In this document: positions 22,859-32,079 of the stretch, piece after piece | Layout: each line of letters starts with the position of its first letter | Position numbering within the stretch: the first letter of the stretch is position 1 | Assembly: GCA_900316805.1 (NCBI GenBank) | Contig: ONEJ01000008.1 | Coordinates: 1-42,734 of the forward strand | Direction: 5' to 3' | DNA length: 42,734 nt | Source: an uncultured Lachnospiraceae bacterium | Lineage (GTDB): Bacteria; Bacillota; Clostridia; Lachnospirales; Lachnospiraceae | Translations under genes and position numbers: made by a program | The notes under the pieces: model-generated | Databases searched by the model: none | The model's input: only the letters and a program-made list of their open reading frames with translations | What the model was told of the DNA's origin: nothing

Positions 22859-25800
22859 GAAAACAAAAAAGAGAACCGGTAGGCAAGCGGTTGCTGAGCC
22901 TGCTGATGGCGATGGCCATGATCGTGACATCGCTGGCAGTAGCACCGGTGACAGCGAAAGCGGCAGATGACAGTTCTGTAAAACTGTATTTTGAGCTGCC
23001 AGATGACACGACTGTAACAGATTGGGGCGTTAACGTCTGGAGTGCGGCCCAGGTAACAGAAGGGGATACAGCACATGCATTTCGCCCGACTTCATGGGGA
23101 GAAGGATCTAAATATCCTACATTACTTACGGATACGAATTTATCGGGCTGGGGATATGTAACCATTTCCGGAACTGTGGATGGTATGGCGTTTGTTAAAA
23201 CGGATGGGACGGAGCTTAAGTACTGGAATGCACAGATTGCTAAAGGGGGATATAAAGAGGCATATTTTTCCCCAAGTACTAAGAAGTGGTTTACCTCTGC
23301 TGATAAAAGTACGGAAATAAAGGAACCCGAAATCCAGAAAGTCTTTGTTTTAGCTGGAGAAGCAGGGCTGGCAGGAAGTAATTGGAATCAGTCAGACATG
23401 AACAATGCTTTAAAACAGGATTCCAATAATGAAAATATATTCAGTATCACTTACAAAAATGTTCAGGCAGGAACCTATCAGTATAAGATTCTGCAGGATC
23501 CTGAGAATAAAGGATGGGATTTACCGTGGGGAACATCTAGCAATCGTTCGGTTACGGTAAAGGCACCAGCTGATGTAACATTCACAATTAATTTGACAGA
23601 TGCAAAGAAGGATGTTGCAGTTCAGCAGTCTTTGGTTCAGACATTAGTTGTAAGCAATCCTAACATTGTGAAAGGAACGAAAACAGCTCTTACAACAGAG
23701 GCGAAATATTACGATGGTAAGTCTGAAACTGCAGCAGATGTAACTATTACATATTCTTTAAAGGGTACACCTGAAGGTGTTACCTTAACGGATAATAAGA
23801 TTACAGTTGCATCAACTTCGGATATAACCAAAGTGACAGTAGTTGCAGCACATGGAGAATTTACGCAGGACATTACAATCCCTGTAGTTGACAAGCAGTA
23901 TAAAGTAACCATCAATATGTACTCTCAGGATTTGGAAATGACGCCGGGAAAATCAGATATCTACATTTTTGAAAAAGGTGGAAGCCGTAATACAGTTATG
24001 ACTTTGGATAAGACTGTTACGGATGAGGAAAATGGTGTTACCTGGGTACAGGGTACCGCGACACTTCCGTATAATACTCTTGGTATCATTGCCAGAGATG
24101 TAGCTGGCACATGGGAAGGACAGGATGGAAATCAGTACTATGTAATTGATGAGGATGCTTCAGAGGTTACTTTATGGTACGAGTACGGAAAAACTCCAAC
24201 TACCGAAAAACCAACCATTACAAAAACAGAGCCAAGATATTTTTATCTGGAATATGAAAATCCAACGATTGAGTCTGGTAAAACCACGCAGTTCTATTCT
24301 TGGACAACGGGATACAAAGCTGAAAAGATTGATTTTGAGGTAAATGGTGATGGCAAATGGCTGGTAAAAGTTCCGGTTAAGCCAACCTGCACAAAAGTAG
24401 ATTTTGTCGTTGTATTAGATGGTTCTGGGGATCCATGGATTAAAGATGGTGGAGATCATTCTATTTCATTCCCATTGGATCAGACTGTAGTGTGTGCAAA
24501 AATCAAGACGGGGGAAGAGCCAACTCTTAGTGCACCATACAATATTGGATATGAATTACAGCCAAAGGAAAATAAGATTTCTTTCTACTATCGTGATGAC
24601 AGTGCGTTGGTTAAAGGTACATTAGCTGATTTAAATGTAGCTGTAGAAATCAATGGAAAAGTGGAACAAATGGACTATAATGAGGATAATAAGCGTTTTG
24701 AGTACGTATCCTCAGGATTAACGGATGGACGCATCGATTACCGCTATAAGGTTGGAGAAGAGTATGTTTTGGACAAATATAATCCAAATCAGGAGACAAA
24801 GAATAATATAGATTATTCATATGTAGATTACTATAAGCTGAATGCAACAATTTCAGCGGAAGTAATGAATCAGTCTTTCAACTATAATGAGAATAATGTT
24901 GTGAAGTTTACTGTAAATCAGGCAGAAACTGATCAGGAGAAGTTAGAAGTAGCAACTGCTTCTATTGATGTTTCTTCTCTGGGCGGAAGCAGTGCATTGG
25001 CAATTGTACCGGATTTACAGGCAGTTACAATCTCTGTAACCAGAGAAACTTCATTAGGAACTAAGACATTACCGATCGTGGTAACAGACCAGTATGGAAA
25101 TGAGTATACTACAAGTGTTGAGGTAGATGTTGTTGCACGTACAAAGACCGATGCAGCAGACGATTTTGATTGGGATGAGGCAGTTATCTATTTCATGCTG
25201 ACCGACCGTTTCTTTGATGGAAATGAAACAAATAATACTGAAAGCGGTGCTGAAACATACAATAAGAAAAATGCGGGAACATACCATGGAGGAGACTTTG
25301 CCGGAATTACCCAGAAACTGGATTACCTGGAGGAATTGGGAATCAATACAATCTGGATCACACCGATTGTAGAAAATATTCCGGGCGTTGAGGTAAATGG
25401 TACTGGAAGTGATGATGTTCCTTACAATGCAGCATTCCATGGTTATTGGGCAAGTGATTTTACAAAGTTGAATCCGACTCTTGGTACAGGAGAAGAATTT
25501 AAGACCTTAATTAGTGAAGCTCATAAGCGTGGTATTAAGATTATGGTGGACATCGTAGTTAATCATGCTGGTTATGGCACAGAAAAAGAGTTCAACAGTG
25601 TTTTAGAGGATAAAGATATGATTCGCTCTGGAGAGGATATTGTTTCCGGAGATGACCAGAAGGATTCTTTATCTAATTTACCGGATTTCAAAACAGAGGA
25701 TCCGGCAGTAAGTGCTAAGCTGGTAGAATGGCAGACACAATGGGTAAAGGATTATGGAATTGATTACTTCCGTGTTGATACTGTAAAGCATGTAGAGAAT

Positions 25801-27474
25801 GCAACTTGGGCAGAGCTTAAGAATTCTCTGACAGAGGCTGATCCGAAATTCAAGATGATCGGTGAGTATGCCGGTGGTGGATATGCAGCCAACGGTGGTA
25901 CATTGGGAACCGGTGAAATGGATGCAGACCTGGATTTCGATTTTAACGATCAGGCAACAAATTTTGTAACAGGCGGTATTTCTTCTGTTGAAAGCTTCCT
26001 GGCATCCAGAAACGCAGCTCTGAATAATACCTATATGACAGGTCAGTTCTTAGGAAGCCATGATGAGATTGGATTTAAGCAGAATCTGATTTCTAACAAG
26101 AAGATGACAGAAGAAGATGCAACAGCAGCTTCTCTCGTAGCAGCAACCCTGCAGATTACAGCAAAAGGTCAGCCGGTAATCTACTATGGTGAGGAAATTG
26201 GTCTGACAGGAGAAAATGTATATCCATATCAGACAAACCGTTATGACTTTGACTGGTCACTGGTTAATGAGAGCAATGCAACATACAACCATTACAAGAA
26301 GATGCTTGCAATCCGTAATGATTACACAGATGTATTTGCAAGAGGTGACAGACAAGCTGTAGCAGTATCTGATGATATGGGATATGATGTAGTTTCCAGA
26401 AGCTATAATGGAACAAAACTCTATGTTGGAATGAATATTAAATCCACAGCAAAGACTGTGGATATTCCGGTAACTGAGAGCAATGGTTCTATTATGACAG
26501 ATCTGTATTCCGGAAGTGCTTACATTGTAGCTAATGGAACAGTAAGCGTAGAAATTCCAGCCGCTGCAGCAGGTGGAACGGTTGTACTTAAGAAAACAGG
26601 AGAAATCTCTAATACACCGGTTGATCCGTCCACACCGGACAACACAACCGTAACTAAGAACCCGGATGGCACAACCACCGAGACCAAGACAGAGACAACC
26701 AAGAACGAATCCGGCAAGGAAGTAGAAGTTACCGTTACAACCGATAAAGATGCTAACGGCAATGTTACCGGAAGCAAGGAAGTTTCTGTGATTGCAGAGG
26801 CAGCTGAGAATGTTTCCGCAACCGTCACTGTACAGAAGGATGCAGAAGGCAAGGTAACAGAGGCTAAGGCTGAGGTAGCCGTAACCGGCACAAGCGGAAA
26901 GACAAGTGTAGCAGCAACCATTTCCGGCGATGTAGTTTCCCAGATTACAGACGCTGCCGATACCAAGGATGTTACGGTTTCTGTTTCCGTTACTTCCGGG
27001 GACAAGAGCTATACCGTTAAGGCAGCCGCTTCTGATCTTACCGCAGGTGCTAAGCTTAAGGTTGTAGCATATGACAAAGAGACAAAGAAACATGTTCTGG
27101 TTAATGCAAAGACATACACTGTAAGCAAAGATGGAACCGTTAAGGTTGCACTTCCGGCAGGATGCATCTACAAGCTGGTAACACCGGAGAAGGCAGCTTC
27201 TATCGAGAAGAGCATCTTAAAGACGGTTAGTGCTAAGAAGTCTTCTACAGCATTGAAGACAGGTAAGACAACGACCATGCAGATGAGCAGTAAGCTGAAT
27301 ATGAAGAATGTATCCAAGATTACTTACACATCAAGCAAGCCGTCTGTAGCAATTGTCAACAAGAAGACCGGCAAGATCCGCGCAAAGAAGAAAGGTACCA
27401 CAACCATAAAGGTGAAGGTTATCTTAAAGAGCGGAGCTACCAAGACAGTTACAATGAAGATTACAGTAAAGTAA
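22855..27474 (+). CDS. Large secreted multi-domain alpha-amylase (GH13) with starch-binding modules
   Basis: 1539 residues. A Sec signal peptide ends near VTAKA-AD (about 37). The N-terminal half is a string of beta-rich modules: a CBM26-like domain (about 40-155), an X25/SusE-like domain around KVFVLAGEAG (about 160-260), an Ig-like part, and a CBM41/pullulanase-associated-like domain from YKVTINMYSQD (about 360-450), then further beta modules to about 765. The GH13 catalytic domain runs from about 770 to 1160. It has the family regions DIVVNH (H904), FRVDTVKH with nucleophile D975, IGEYAG with acid E1004, and GSHDE with D1070. A Thr/Lys-rich stretch and a C-terminal Ig-like (Big2-type) domain end the protein. 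No LPXTG or membrane anchor is present. Related Lachnospiraceae amylases are cell-associated starch degraders. Module assignments are by resemblance only; the catalytic domain is secure. Confidence 0.93.
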   Translation: MRKQKREPVGKRLLSLLMAMAMIVTSLAVAPVTAKAADDSSVKLYFELPDDTTVTDWGVNVWSAAQVTEGDTAHAFRPTSWGEGSKYPTLLTDTNLSGWGYVTISGTVDGMAFVKTDGTELKYWNAQIAKGGYKEAYFSPSTKKWFTSADKSTEIKEPEIQKVFVLAGEAGLAGSNWNQSDMNNALKQDSNNENIFSITYKNVQAGTYQYKILQDPENKGWDLPWGTSSNRSVTVKAPADVTFTINLTDAKKDVAVQQSLVQTLVVSNPNIVKGTKTALTTEAKYYDGKSETAADVTITYSLKGTPEGVTLTDNKITVASTSDITKVTVVAAHGEFTQDITIPVVDKQYKVTINMYSQDLEMTPGKSDIYIFEKGGSRNTVMTLDKTVTDEENGVTWVQGTATLPYNTLGIIARDVAGTWEGQDGNQYYVIDEDASEVTLWYEYGKTPTTEKPTITKTEPRYFYLEYENPTIESGKTTQFYSWTTGYKAEKIDFEVNGDGKWLVKVPVKPTCTKVDFVVVLDGSGDPWIKDGGDHSISFPLDQTVVCAKIKTGEEPTLSAPYNIGYELQPKENKISFYYRDDSALVKGTLADLNVAVEINGKVEQMDYNEDNKRFEYVSSGLTDGRIDYRYKVGEEYVLDKYNPNQETKNNIDYSYVDYYKLNATISAEVMNQSFNYNENNVVKFTVNQAETDQEKLEVATASIDVSSLGGSSALAIVPDLQAVTISVTRETSLGTKTLPIVVTDQYGNEYTTSVEVDVVARTKTDAADDFDWDEAVIYFMLTDRFFDGNETNNTESGAETYNKKNAGTYHGGDFAGITQKLDYLEELGINTIWITPIVENIPGVEVNGTGSDDVPYNAAFHGYWASDFTKLNPTLGTGEEFKTLISEAHKRGIKIMVDIVVNHAGYGTEKEFNSVLEDKDMIRSGEDIVSGDDQKDSLSNLPDFKTEDPAVSAKLVEWQTQWVKDYGIDYFRVDTVKHVENATWAELKNSLTEADPKFKMIGEYAGGGYAANGGTLGTGEMDADLDFDFNDQATNFVTGGISSVESFLASRNAALNNTYMTGQFLGSHDEIGFKQNLISNKKMTEEDATAASLVAATLQITAKGQPVIYYGEEIGLTGENVYPYQTNRYDFDWSLVNESNATYNHYKKMLAIRNDYTDVFARGDRQAVAVSDDMGYDVVSRSYNGTKLYVGMNIKSTAKTVDIPVTESNGSIMTDLYSGSAYIVANGTVSVEIPAAAAGGTVVLKKTGEISNTPVDPSTPDNTTVTKNPDGTTTETKTETTKNESGKEVEVTVTTDKDANGNVTGSKEVSVIAEAAENVSATVTVQKDAEGKVTEAKAEVAVTGTSGKTSVAATISGDVVSQITDAADTKDVTVSVSVTSGDKSYTVKAAASDLTAGAKLKVVAYDKETKKHVLVNAKTYTVSKDGTVKVALPAGCIYKLVTPEKAASIEKSILKTVSAKKSSTALKTGKTTTMQMSSKLNMKNVSKITYTSSKPSVAIVNKKTGKIRAKKKGTTTIKVKVILKSGATKTVTMKITVK

Positions 27475-27488
27475 TTTAGGAACCTAAG

Positions 27489-27517
27489 TGGGGTGGCGCT
27501 TGCGCCACCCCATTTTT
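27489..27517 (+). terminator. Terminator of the amylase gene
   Basis: TGGGGTGGCGC (27489-27499) pairs with GCGCCACCCCA (27502-27512), followed by TTTTT. Confidence 0.93.
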
Positions 27518-27553
27518 GTCGTATAATATGAGGAGGAGTTCTGAATAGATATT

Positions 27554-27619
27554 TTAAGGAATCCGTTAAGGAAACGTTAAGGAAAAGCGAGTTCGATGCT
27601 AAGATTCCCATGGTAAGAT
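27554..27619 (+). promoter_or_regulatory. Three TTAAGGAA boxes and weak promoter before the DUF975/two-component operon
   Basis: TTAAGGAA occurs at 27554, 27566 and 27577, spaced 12 and 11 bp, about one helical turn, the pattern of OmpR/PhoB-type binding sites. Just downstream is a poor -35 (TTCGAT, 27592) and TAAGAT (27614) with 16 bp between, as in activator-dependent promoters. The operon encodes an OmpR-type regulator, so autoregulation is likely. Confidence 0.6.
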
Positions 27620-27665
27620 AGGACCATAAGATAAATCAAATGGTTTGAAAAGAGGAGGAATTCAT

Positions 27666-28505
27666 ATGTGGAAACGATCAGACCTGAAAGCGCGGGCAAA
27701 GAGCTCGTTTAAGCGTAACTACTGGAAATCGGTGTTGGTGGGGATACTCCTGACACTTCTTATGGGAGGCGGAAGCACTGTCGCCAGTATTGCCGGATCG
27801 AATACGGGGATGGATGAGGCATACAACAATACCTACGAGGTAACTATGGAGGATGGTCAGGATAAATATATTATTCCGGCACCTGACCTGGAGGAAGCGC
27901 AGGAGAATGATACTGTTGACAGTAGCGTGGGATTGGACAATCCGATCGTCATTGTTGTTGCAGTGATCGTATGTATCCTTGTTTTCTTTGTGATTTTTGC
28001 ATTGTGCGCGGTATTGGCGGCCTTTACTTTTAATCCCTTCGAGGTGGGCTGCACACGCTTTTTCCTGCGGAACCTGCAGGAGCCGGCACAGGTAGGCAAT
28101 ATTGGATACGCTTTTGACAACAATTATAAGAATATCGCAAAGACCATGTTTTTCCGTGATATGTACACATTTTTCTGGACACTGCTTTTCGTCATTCCGG
28201 GTATTGTGAAGGCATATGAGTACCGGATGATTCCGTACCTGCTGGCAGATAACCCGCAGATGACGAAGGAAGAGGCTTTTGCGGAGAGTAAGCGCATGAT
28301 GAAGGGACAGAAGTGGAGAGCCTTTGTACTGGATCTTTCTTTCATCGGATGGTATATTCTGTCGGGACTTACACTGGGAATCCTGGGCGTCTTCTACGTG
28401 ATTCCATATGTACGTCAGACAGGCGCGGCACTGTATGAGGCACTTCGCTACGGAACCCCCCAGGGAGCAGGAAATTATAATCAGATCAATCAGGAGTATG
28501 TATGA
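27666..28505 (+). CDS. DUF975 family membrane protein
   Basis: 279 residues. The start MWKRSDLKARAKSSFKRNYWKS is the DUF975 signature, followed by membrane helices at about 22-42, 95-125, 165-185 and 220-255. A loop between helices 1 and 2 is acidic and probably external. RAYEYRMIPY-like and DNPQMTKEEAF segments, here KAYEYRMIPYLLADNPQMT, are typical of the family. ATG 27666 is behind AGAGGAGG; the in-frame TTG 21 nt earlier lies upstream of that site. The stop overlaps the response-regulator ATG by 4 nt, so this protein is probably part of the same envelope response. Function unknown. Confidence 0.88.
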   Translation: MWKRSDLKARAKSSFKRNYWKSVLVGILLTLLMGGGSTVASIAGSNTGMDEAYNNTYEVTMEDGQDKYIIPAPDLEEAQENDTVDSSVGLDNPIVIVVAVIVCILVFFVIFALCAVLAAFTFNPFEVGCTRFFLRNLQEPAQVGNIGYAFDNNYKNIAKTMFFRDMYTFFWTLLFVIPGIVKAYEYRMIPYLLADNPQMTKEEAFAESKRMMKGQKWRAFVLDLSFIGWYILSGLTLGILGVFYVIPYVRQTGAALYEALRYGTPQGAGNYNQINQEYV

Positions 28506-29191
28506 GCTATAAGATCTTAATTGCAGATGATGAGCCGGAGATCCGAAGTCTTCTTCGGCTCTACCTGGAAAATGAACACTACGAAGTGATAGAGGCAGAG
28601 GATGGGCAGCAGGCACTGAACCTGCTGCACCGTCACAAACCGGATCTGTGCATTCTGGACATTATGATGCCCAAAATGGACGGATTTCACGTGCTTCAGG
28701 AGATCCGGAAGGAGAGCAATGTGCCGGTGATGATCCTTTCTGCCAAGAATGCGGATTCGGAGAAGATTCTTGGTCTGAATCTGGGGGCCGATGATTATCT
28801 GGCGAAGCCCTTTAACCCCCTGGAGGCGGTGGCACGGGTGAATTCCAATATCCGCAGGTTTTATTCCCTGGGTACCGGCGCCGGGGAAGGGGCGAAAGCG
28901 GTTCTTTCGGTGCGGGATCTGACCCTGGATCCGGAGTCCTGTACCCTTAGGAAGGGGGAGGAAACCATTGAGCTGACATCGGTGGAGTACAAGATCATGG
29001 AGCTGTTCATGGAGCATCCGGGGAAGGTTTTTACCAAGCAGCAGATTTACGAGCAGGGCTGGGGAGAAGAGTACGTGGTGGCAGACAATAATATTATGGT
29101 CTGCATCAGCAAGCTGCGTGCGAAGCTCCATGAGGAGCCGGCTGCCTACATTCGCACGATCCGCGGGCTTGGGTATCGATTGGAGAAGTAG
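28502..29191 (+). CDS. OmpR/VanR-type response regulator
   Basis: 229 residues. The receiver domain has D9-D10, phospho-acceptor D53 in CILDIMMPKMDG, a Ser in the MILSAK motif and K in LAKPF. The C-terminal winged helix (about 132-229) has the TSVEYKIMELFMEHPGKVFT and IRTIRGLGYRLEK ends of the OmpR class. It overlaps DUF975 by 4 nt and precedes its kinase by 3 nt. The likely target is the triple TTAAGGAA site upstream of the operon. Confidence 0.95.
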   Translation: MSYKILIADDEPEIRSLLRLYLENEHYEVIEAEDGQQALNLLHRHKPDLCILDIMMPKMDGFHVLQEIRKESNVPVMILSAKNADSEKILGLNLGADDYLAKPFNPLEAVARVNSNIRRFYSLGTGAGEGAKAVLSVRDLTLDPESCTLRKGEETIELTSVEYKIMELFMEHPGKVFTKQQIYEQGWGEEYVVADNNIMVCISKLRAKLHEEPAAYIRTIRGLGYRLEK

Positions 29192-29194
29192 CCT

Positions 29195-30403
29195 ATGGGT
29201 AGAGAGGAAAACCTGCAGTGGTTTTTGATTAAAAGATTCATTGAGATTCTGGCAGTTGTGGGAATTGCGGAATATGTGATTACCTTTCTGATGAACCAGT
29301 ACGTGATGCCGGTGCTGCTTGCCCGGTTCTTTCCCAATTATCTGGACAAACTTTCACTGGGAGGGGTGGAGATTTTCCTGTTGCTGGTGGCGATGCTTTT
29401 GATCATTCTGGTCAGTGCGCTGCAGCTGGTTGTCCCAGCCGGCGTCCGGAGCACGGTTCAGTTTGCGGGGGAGCAGATTCAAAGGGGACTTTTTTACCTA
29501 CTGCCGGGAACCCATGTCAATGTGTCTATGGTTCGGATGGAAAAACAGGATATGATCGTTTTCTTTCTTGTGATGGCGGTGGTTGCCCTTGTGATTCTCC
29601 TTCCGTATATCCTGGGAGCGGTTGTTTTTGCGCGGATCACTATGCGGGAGTTTAAGGAGATCCAGCGGGGGCGGGAGGCGGCCAAACAGGAATTTGACCG
29701 GAAACGGAATCTGATGCTTTCGGATATTGCCCATGATCTGCGCACGCCCATGACGACGGTTGCGGGATACGCCAAGGCTCTTTCCGACGGGATGGTTACA
29801 GATCCGGTCTGCAGGCAGGAGTATCTGGAGGCGATACAGAATAAGTCGGTGCGGATGAATGATCTCATCAACCTGCTGTTTGAGTATGTGAAGCTGGACA
29901 GTGACGGCTTTAAGCTGGAACGTAAGCAGGTGGATCTGTGCGAGCTGCTGCGGGAAAATGCGGCCCTTGTGTATTCGGATGTGGAATCGGCGGGGATGGA
30001 GCTGGACGCAGAGATTCCGGAGGAGTGTATGCAGGTGTCGGTGGATACCATGCAGTTTTCCCGGGTGGTAACGAATCTACTGATCAACGCAGTTCGCCAT
30101 AACCCGGCAGGGACCAGGATCGGGCTTCTGGTTCATGGGGATCTGGACCGCATCCATGTCATGATTGCAGATACCGGCTCTCTGATCCCGGAGGAGCTAT
30201 CCGAGAAGCTTTTTGAGCCCTTTGCGAAAGCGGATGCCTCCCGGGCAGGGGGCGGAAGCGGCCTTGGGCTGTCCATCGCGCAGAAGGTGGTACAGATGCA
30301 CGGCTGGGAGCTTAAGCTGGTGCAACAGCCCCAGATTCAGCATTATCCGGGGGCGGAGAGGTATGCGAAGGCTTTTGTGATCCGTATAGAAGATGCGGAA
30401 TAA
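29195..30403 (+). CDS. Sensor histidine kinase, VanS-like
   Basis: 402 residues. Two membrane helices (about 12-35 and 47-72) and a further hydrophobic pair near 115-148 come before the dimerisation domain. The phospho-acceptor is H180 in SDIAHDLRTPMTTVAGY. The ATPase domain has the N box LLINAVRHNPAG, a G1 box with D in IADTGS, and the G2 box GGGSGLGLSIAQKV. The extracytoplasmic loops are short, which suits a kinase that senses the membrane or envelope stress. It ends the operon. Confidence 0.93.
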   Translation: MGREENLQWFLIKRFIEILAVVGIAEYVITFLMNQYVMPVLLARFFPNYLDKLSLGGVEIFLLLVAMLLIILVSALQLVVPAGVRSTVQFAGEQIQRGLFYLLPGTHVNVSMVRMEKQDMIVFFLVMAVVALVILLPYILGAVVFARITMREFKEIQRGREAAKQEFDRKRNLMLSDIAHDLRTPMTTVAGYAKALSDGMVTDPVCRQEYLEAIQNKSVRMNDLINLLFEYVKLDSDGFKLERKQVDLCELLRENAALVYSDVESAGMELDAEIPEECMQVSVDTMQFSRVVTNLLINAVRHNPAGTRIGLLVHGDLDRIHVMIADTGSLIPEELSEKLFEPFAKADASRAGGGSGLGLSIAQKVVQMHGWELKLVQQPQIQHYPGAERYAKAFVIRIEDAE

Positions 30404-30408
30404 TTTAC

Positions 30409-30437
30409 TTGTGTTTCCGATGTAGATTGGATAAAAT
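30409..30437 (+). promoter_or_regulatory. Candidate sigma-A promoter of the nfeD-SPFH operon
   Basis: TTGTGT at 30409 and TAAAAT at 30432 with 17 bp between, in the gap after the kinase stop. Confidence 0.55.
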
Positions 30438-30469
30438 ATAAATGTGAGTATACAGAAAGGGGGATTTAT

Positions 30470-30928
30470 ATGCCGACAATACTAGCTCAGACAGATCCAT
30501 ATATTGTACTTTGGGTACTATTGATCATTGCATTTGTGATCGGAGAGCTCATATCCGTAGGGCTGACTTCCATCTGGTTTGCGGCGGGCGCCCTTGCAGC
30601 ACTGATTCTCGGGTTGTTTGGAGCCGGACCGCTGGTACAGTTTGCGGCATTTCTGATCGTGTCTATCGTGTTGCTTTTGTCTACCAGGTCATGGGCTCAG
30701 AAGTACATCAATTCCAGAACCCAGAAGACCAACGCGGACAGCATTATCGGTGAGACGATCCGGATTGCGGAGCGGGTCAGCAACCGGGATCAGACCGGAA
30801 TGGCCGTTGTCCGCGGGCAGGAATGGACGGTGCGGGCGCGTTCGGATGATGAGGTTATTGAGAAGGACCAAAACGCGAAGGTTGTAGAAATCAGCGGAGT
30901 GAAGCTGATTGTGGAAAAGGAGGTTTAA
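30470..30928 (+). CDS. NfeD family membrane protein (short form)
   Basis: 152 residues. Three hydrophobic segments (about 12-32, 38-55 and 58-72) are followed by a soluble OB-fold domain (about 90-150) that ends in VVEISGVKLIVEKEV. This is the short NfeD form without the ClpP-like protease domain. NfeD proteins are almost always encoded with a stomatin/SPFH partner, and here the partner starts 3 nt later. They are thought to organise membrane microdomains. AAAGGGGG precedes ATG 30470. Confidence 0.9.
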   Translation: MPTILAQTDPYIVLWVLLIIAFVIGELISVGLTSIWFAAGALAALILGLFGAGPLVQFAAFLIVSIVLLLSTRSWAQKYINSRTQKTNADSIIGETIRIAERVSNRDQTGMAVVRGQEWTVRARSDDEVIEKDQNAKVVEISGVKLIVEKEV

Positions 30929-30931
30929 ATT

Positions 30932-31876
30932 ATGCCATTAGCAGGACTTAAAATTGGAATGACAGCGCTTATTATTTTAGTTATTATCGTGCTGGTCATT
31001 CTGGTAAATTGTATCAAGATTGTGCCTCAGGCACATGCAGCAGTTATTGAGCGACTGGGAGGATACCTGACCACATGGTCGGTAGGAATGCACTTTAAGG
31101 TGCCTTTCATCGACCGGGTTGCCAGAAAGGTGCTTTTGAAGGAACAGGTTGTGGATTTCCCGCCCCAGCCGGTAATTACGAAGGATAATGTAACCATGCA
31201 GATCGATACTGTTGTCTATTTCCAGATTACAGACCCGAAGCTGTACGCTTACGGTGTGGAGAATCCGATTATGGCCATTGAGAATCTGACGGCTACCACA
31301 CTTCGTAACATCATTGGTGATCTGGAGTTGGATGAGACGCTGACTTCCCGTGAGACCATCAACACCAAGATGCGTGCAACTCTTGATGTTGCCACAGACC
31401 CGTGGGGAATTAAGGTTAACCGTGTAGAGCTTAAGAATATTATCCCGCCGAAGGCGATTCAGGATGCCATGGAGAAGCAGATGAAGGCTGAGCGTGAGCG
31501 CCGTGAGGCGATCCTTCGCGCAGAGGGTGAGAAGAAGTCTACGATCCTTGTGGCTGAAGGTAATAAGGAGTCTGCGATTCTGGATGCTGAGGCTGAGAAG
31601 CAGGCTGCGATCCTCCGTGCAGAGGCTCATAAGGAGGCTACCATCAAGGAGGCCGAAGGCCAGGCGGAAGCAATCCTCAAGATCCAGCAGGCAAATGCAG
31701 ATGGTCTTCGCATGTTGAAGGAGTCTGCTCCGGACAATGCGGTGCTGCAGCTGAAGAGCTTAGAGGCTTTTGCGAAGGCAGCAGACGGCCAGGCTACCAA
31801 GATCATTATTCCTTCCGATATTCAGGGGCTGGCAGGGCTTAGCAAGTCTATCGTTGAGGTGGCAAAAGAGAACTGA
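30932..31876 (+). CDS. SPFH/stomatin-like (band 7) membrane protein
   Basis: 314 residues. One N-terminal membrane anchor (about 8-28) is followed by the band 7 domain starting IKIVPQAHAAVIERLGGYLTTW. The domain includes EQVVDFPPQPVITKDNV and the ALRNIIGDLELDETLTSR-type segment. A long Ala/Glu/Lys coiled coil (about 170-250) is built from repeats of roughly eight residues such as RAEGEKKSTILVAEGNKE; this region drives oligomer rings. The family includes QmcA, YbbK and slipins. AAGGAGG precedes ATG 30932. Confidence 0.95.
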   Translation: MPLAGLKIGMTALIILVIIVLVILVNCIKIVPQAHAAVIERLGGYLTTWSVGMHFKVPFIDRVARKVLLKEQVVDFPPQPVITKDNVTMQIDTVVYFQITDPKLYAYGVENPIMAIENLTATTLRNIIGDLELDETLTSRETINTKMRATLDVATDPWGIKVNRVELKNIIPPKAIQDAMEKQMKAERERREAILRAEGEKKSTILVAEGNKESAILDAEAEKQAAILRAEAHKEATIKEAEGQAEAILKIQQANADGLRMLKESAPDNAVLQLKSLEAFAKAADGQATKIIIPSDIQGLAGLSKSIVEVAKEN

Positions 31877-31912
31877 TTGTACCTAAAGAAAACGAAATAT
31901 TGTAGTTGACGG

Positions 31913-31951
31913 GCAGGGCTGTTCCATAGATTGTGGGAGGCCCTGCTTTTT
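31913..31951 (+). terminator. Terminator of the nfeD-SPFH operon
   Basis: GCAGGGC (31913-31919) pairs with GCCCTGC (31940-31946) around a 20-nt loop, followed by TTTTT. Confidence 0.7.
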
Positions 31952-31971
31952 ACGTGGGACTAGAAAAGGTC

Positions 31972-32000
31972 TTTATTTGTAGGTGGAAAAATGGTATAAT
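31972..32000 (+). promoter_or_regulatory. Candidate sigma-A promoter of gdpP-rplI-dnaB
   Basis: TTTATT at 31972 (weak) and perfect TATAAT at 31995 with 17 bp between. A start near 32007 would leave only about 7 nt before the upstream TTG at 32014, which favours ATG 32080. Confidence 0.65.
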
Positions 32001-32079
32001 ATGATTTATTAACGTGTTTGATTTTGTTGTGTGGAATCATCCGGGGAATCCGGATTCGGTTCACAGACAGGAGTGTAAG

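Noticed and set aside
26257..27093. 278-codon minus-strand ORF opposite the amylase
   Set aside because: Cys/Tyr-rich shadow translation with no start signals; the plus strand codes for amylase.
27678..28616. 312-codon minus-strand ORF opposite DUF975 and the response regulator
   Set aside because: Spans two coupled plus-strand genes with clear domains; no ribosome-binding site.
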